Below, piece by piece: positions 32,840 through 32,915 of a DNA stretch of 32,915 bases. Numbering within the stretch: the stretch's first letter is position 1; every line of letters starts with the position of its first letter. Location: positions 1 through 32,915 of the forward strand of contig NZ_JAHWFK010000074.1 in NCBI RefSeq assembly GCF_019710575.1, given 5' to 3'. Position numbers and translations under genes: made by a program. This stretch comes from Paractinoplanes polyasparticus (GTDB lineage: Bacteria > Actinomycetota > Actinomycetes > Mycobacteriales > Micromonosporaceae). Below the pieces are notes generated by a model. The model did no database searches. It saw only the letters and a list, made by a program, of their open reading frames with translations, and was not told where the DNA came from.

Positions 32840-32915
32840 TGAGTTCCCCCCGCTTTCGTGGAGCTTCTCAAACATGATCGACTGATCATGGGGAGGAAGC
32901 ATTTGTGGCTGCACC
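32840..32915 (+). mobile_element. Right copy of 76-bp inverted repeat: IS3-family-like terminus, cut inside the element
   Basis: Exact reverse complement of bases 1-76. The element would begin at TGAGTTCCCC (32840) and read outward; GGGGAGGAAG (32890-32899) precedes GTG at 32905-32907, the putative transposase start with codons for V-A-A. The bases just inside each copy (GAG on the left, GCT on the right) do not show a shared short duplication. The 220 bases 32620-32839 between the propeller gene and this repeat hold no supportable gene. Confidence 0.7.

Noticed and set aside
1..32915. CRISPR array, rRNA operon, prophage structural module or replication origin
   Set aside because: No regularly spaced repeats, rRNA-like stretches, capsid/tail/terminase-like proteins or initiator genes were seen.

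Overview
This is a high-GC actinobacterial segment. Many genes start with GTG, Shine-Dalgarno sites are strong, and several genes overlap by the 4-base ATGA/GTGA pattern. A flagellar M-ring-type protein, ESX/type VII cargo genes and CHASE-type sensor kinases fit a Micromonosporaceae/Actinoplanes-like organism, but no marker gene fixes the genus. Both window ends are the same 76-base sequence in inverted orientation. Each looks like the terminus of an IS3-family insertion sequence pointing outward, so the window is the DNA between two inverted IS copies, possibly with contig breaks there.

Left part (1-15.8 kb): a loose collection of regulatory and hypothetical genes. A CHASE-PAS histidine kinase with a receiver-only response regulator lies next to a divergent GAF histidine kinase. 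These are followed by a frameshifted membrane protein, a secreted HNH nuclease, an SNase-like nuclease, a STAS anti-anti-sigma-like protein, a small helix-hairpin-helix-like protein, a headless PHP phosphatase remnant, another probably frameshifted membrane protein and an orphan FliF C-terminal-domain protein. Frameshifts and remnants are frequent and gaps of 300-550 bases are common.

Centre (15.8-24.3 kb): the most interesting part, a compact locus that looks devoted to making or handling a modified pyrimidine nucleotide. A plus-strand operon with 4-base overlaps encodes an acyl carrier protein, an XRE regulator, an ImmA/IrrE metallopeptidase and a thymidylate-synthase-like protein that keeps the catalytic Cys and the uracil-selecting Asn. 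A MazG-Nmad1 fusion protein (with a decayed partial copy), a TylF-type methyltransferase and a member of the 5-hmdU-DNA-kinase helical / alpha-glutamyl-putrescinyl-thymine pyrophosphorylase superfamily lie on the minus strand to the left. A second superfamily paralog and a small protein lie on the minus strand to the right. A ribbon-helix-helix-like small protein diverges from that second paralog across an AT-rich palindrome. In phages these families build hypermodified thymines; here they sit in a chromosome-like context with a carrier protein but without visible phage structural genes.

Right part (24.3-32.9 kb): the 5' half of a tRNA-Lys(TTT) gene, then a P-loop GTPase coupled to a small partner protein. 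Next is a type VII secretion cargo cassette: YbaB-like protein, EspC-like protein, a WXG100-type polymorphic toxin, a probable immunity protein and a membrane protein. A SUKH-like immunity fragment follows, facing a seven-bladed beta-propeller protein. No CRISPR array, rRNA, complete tRNA, integrase or replication gene was seen.
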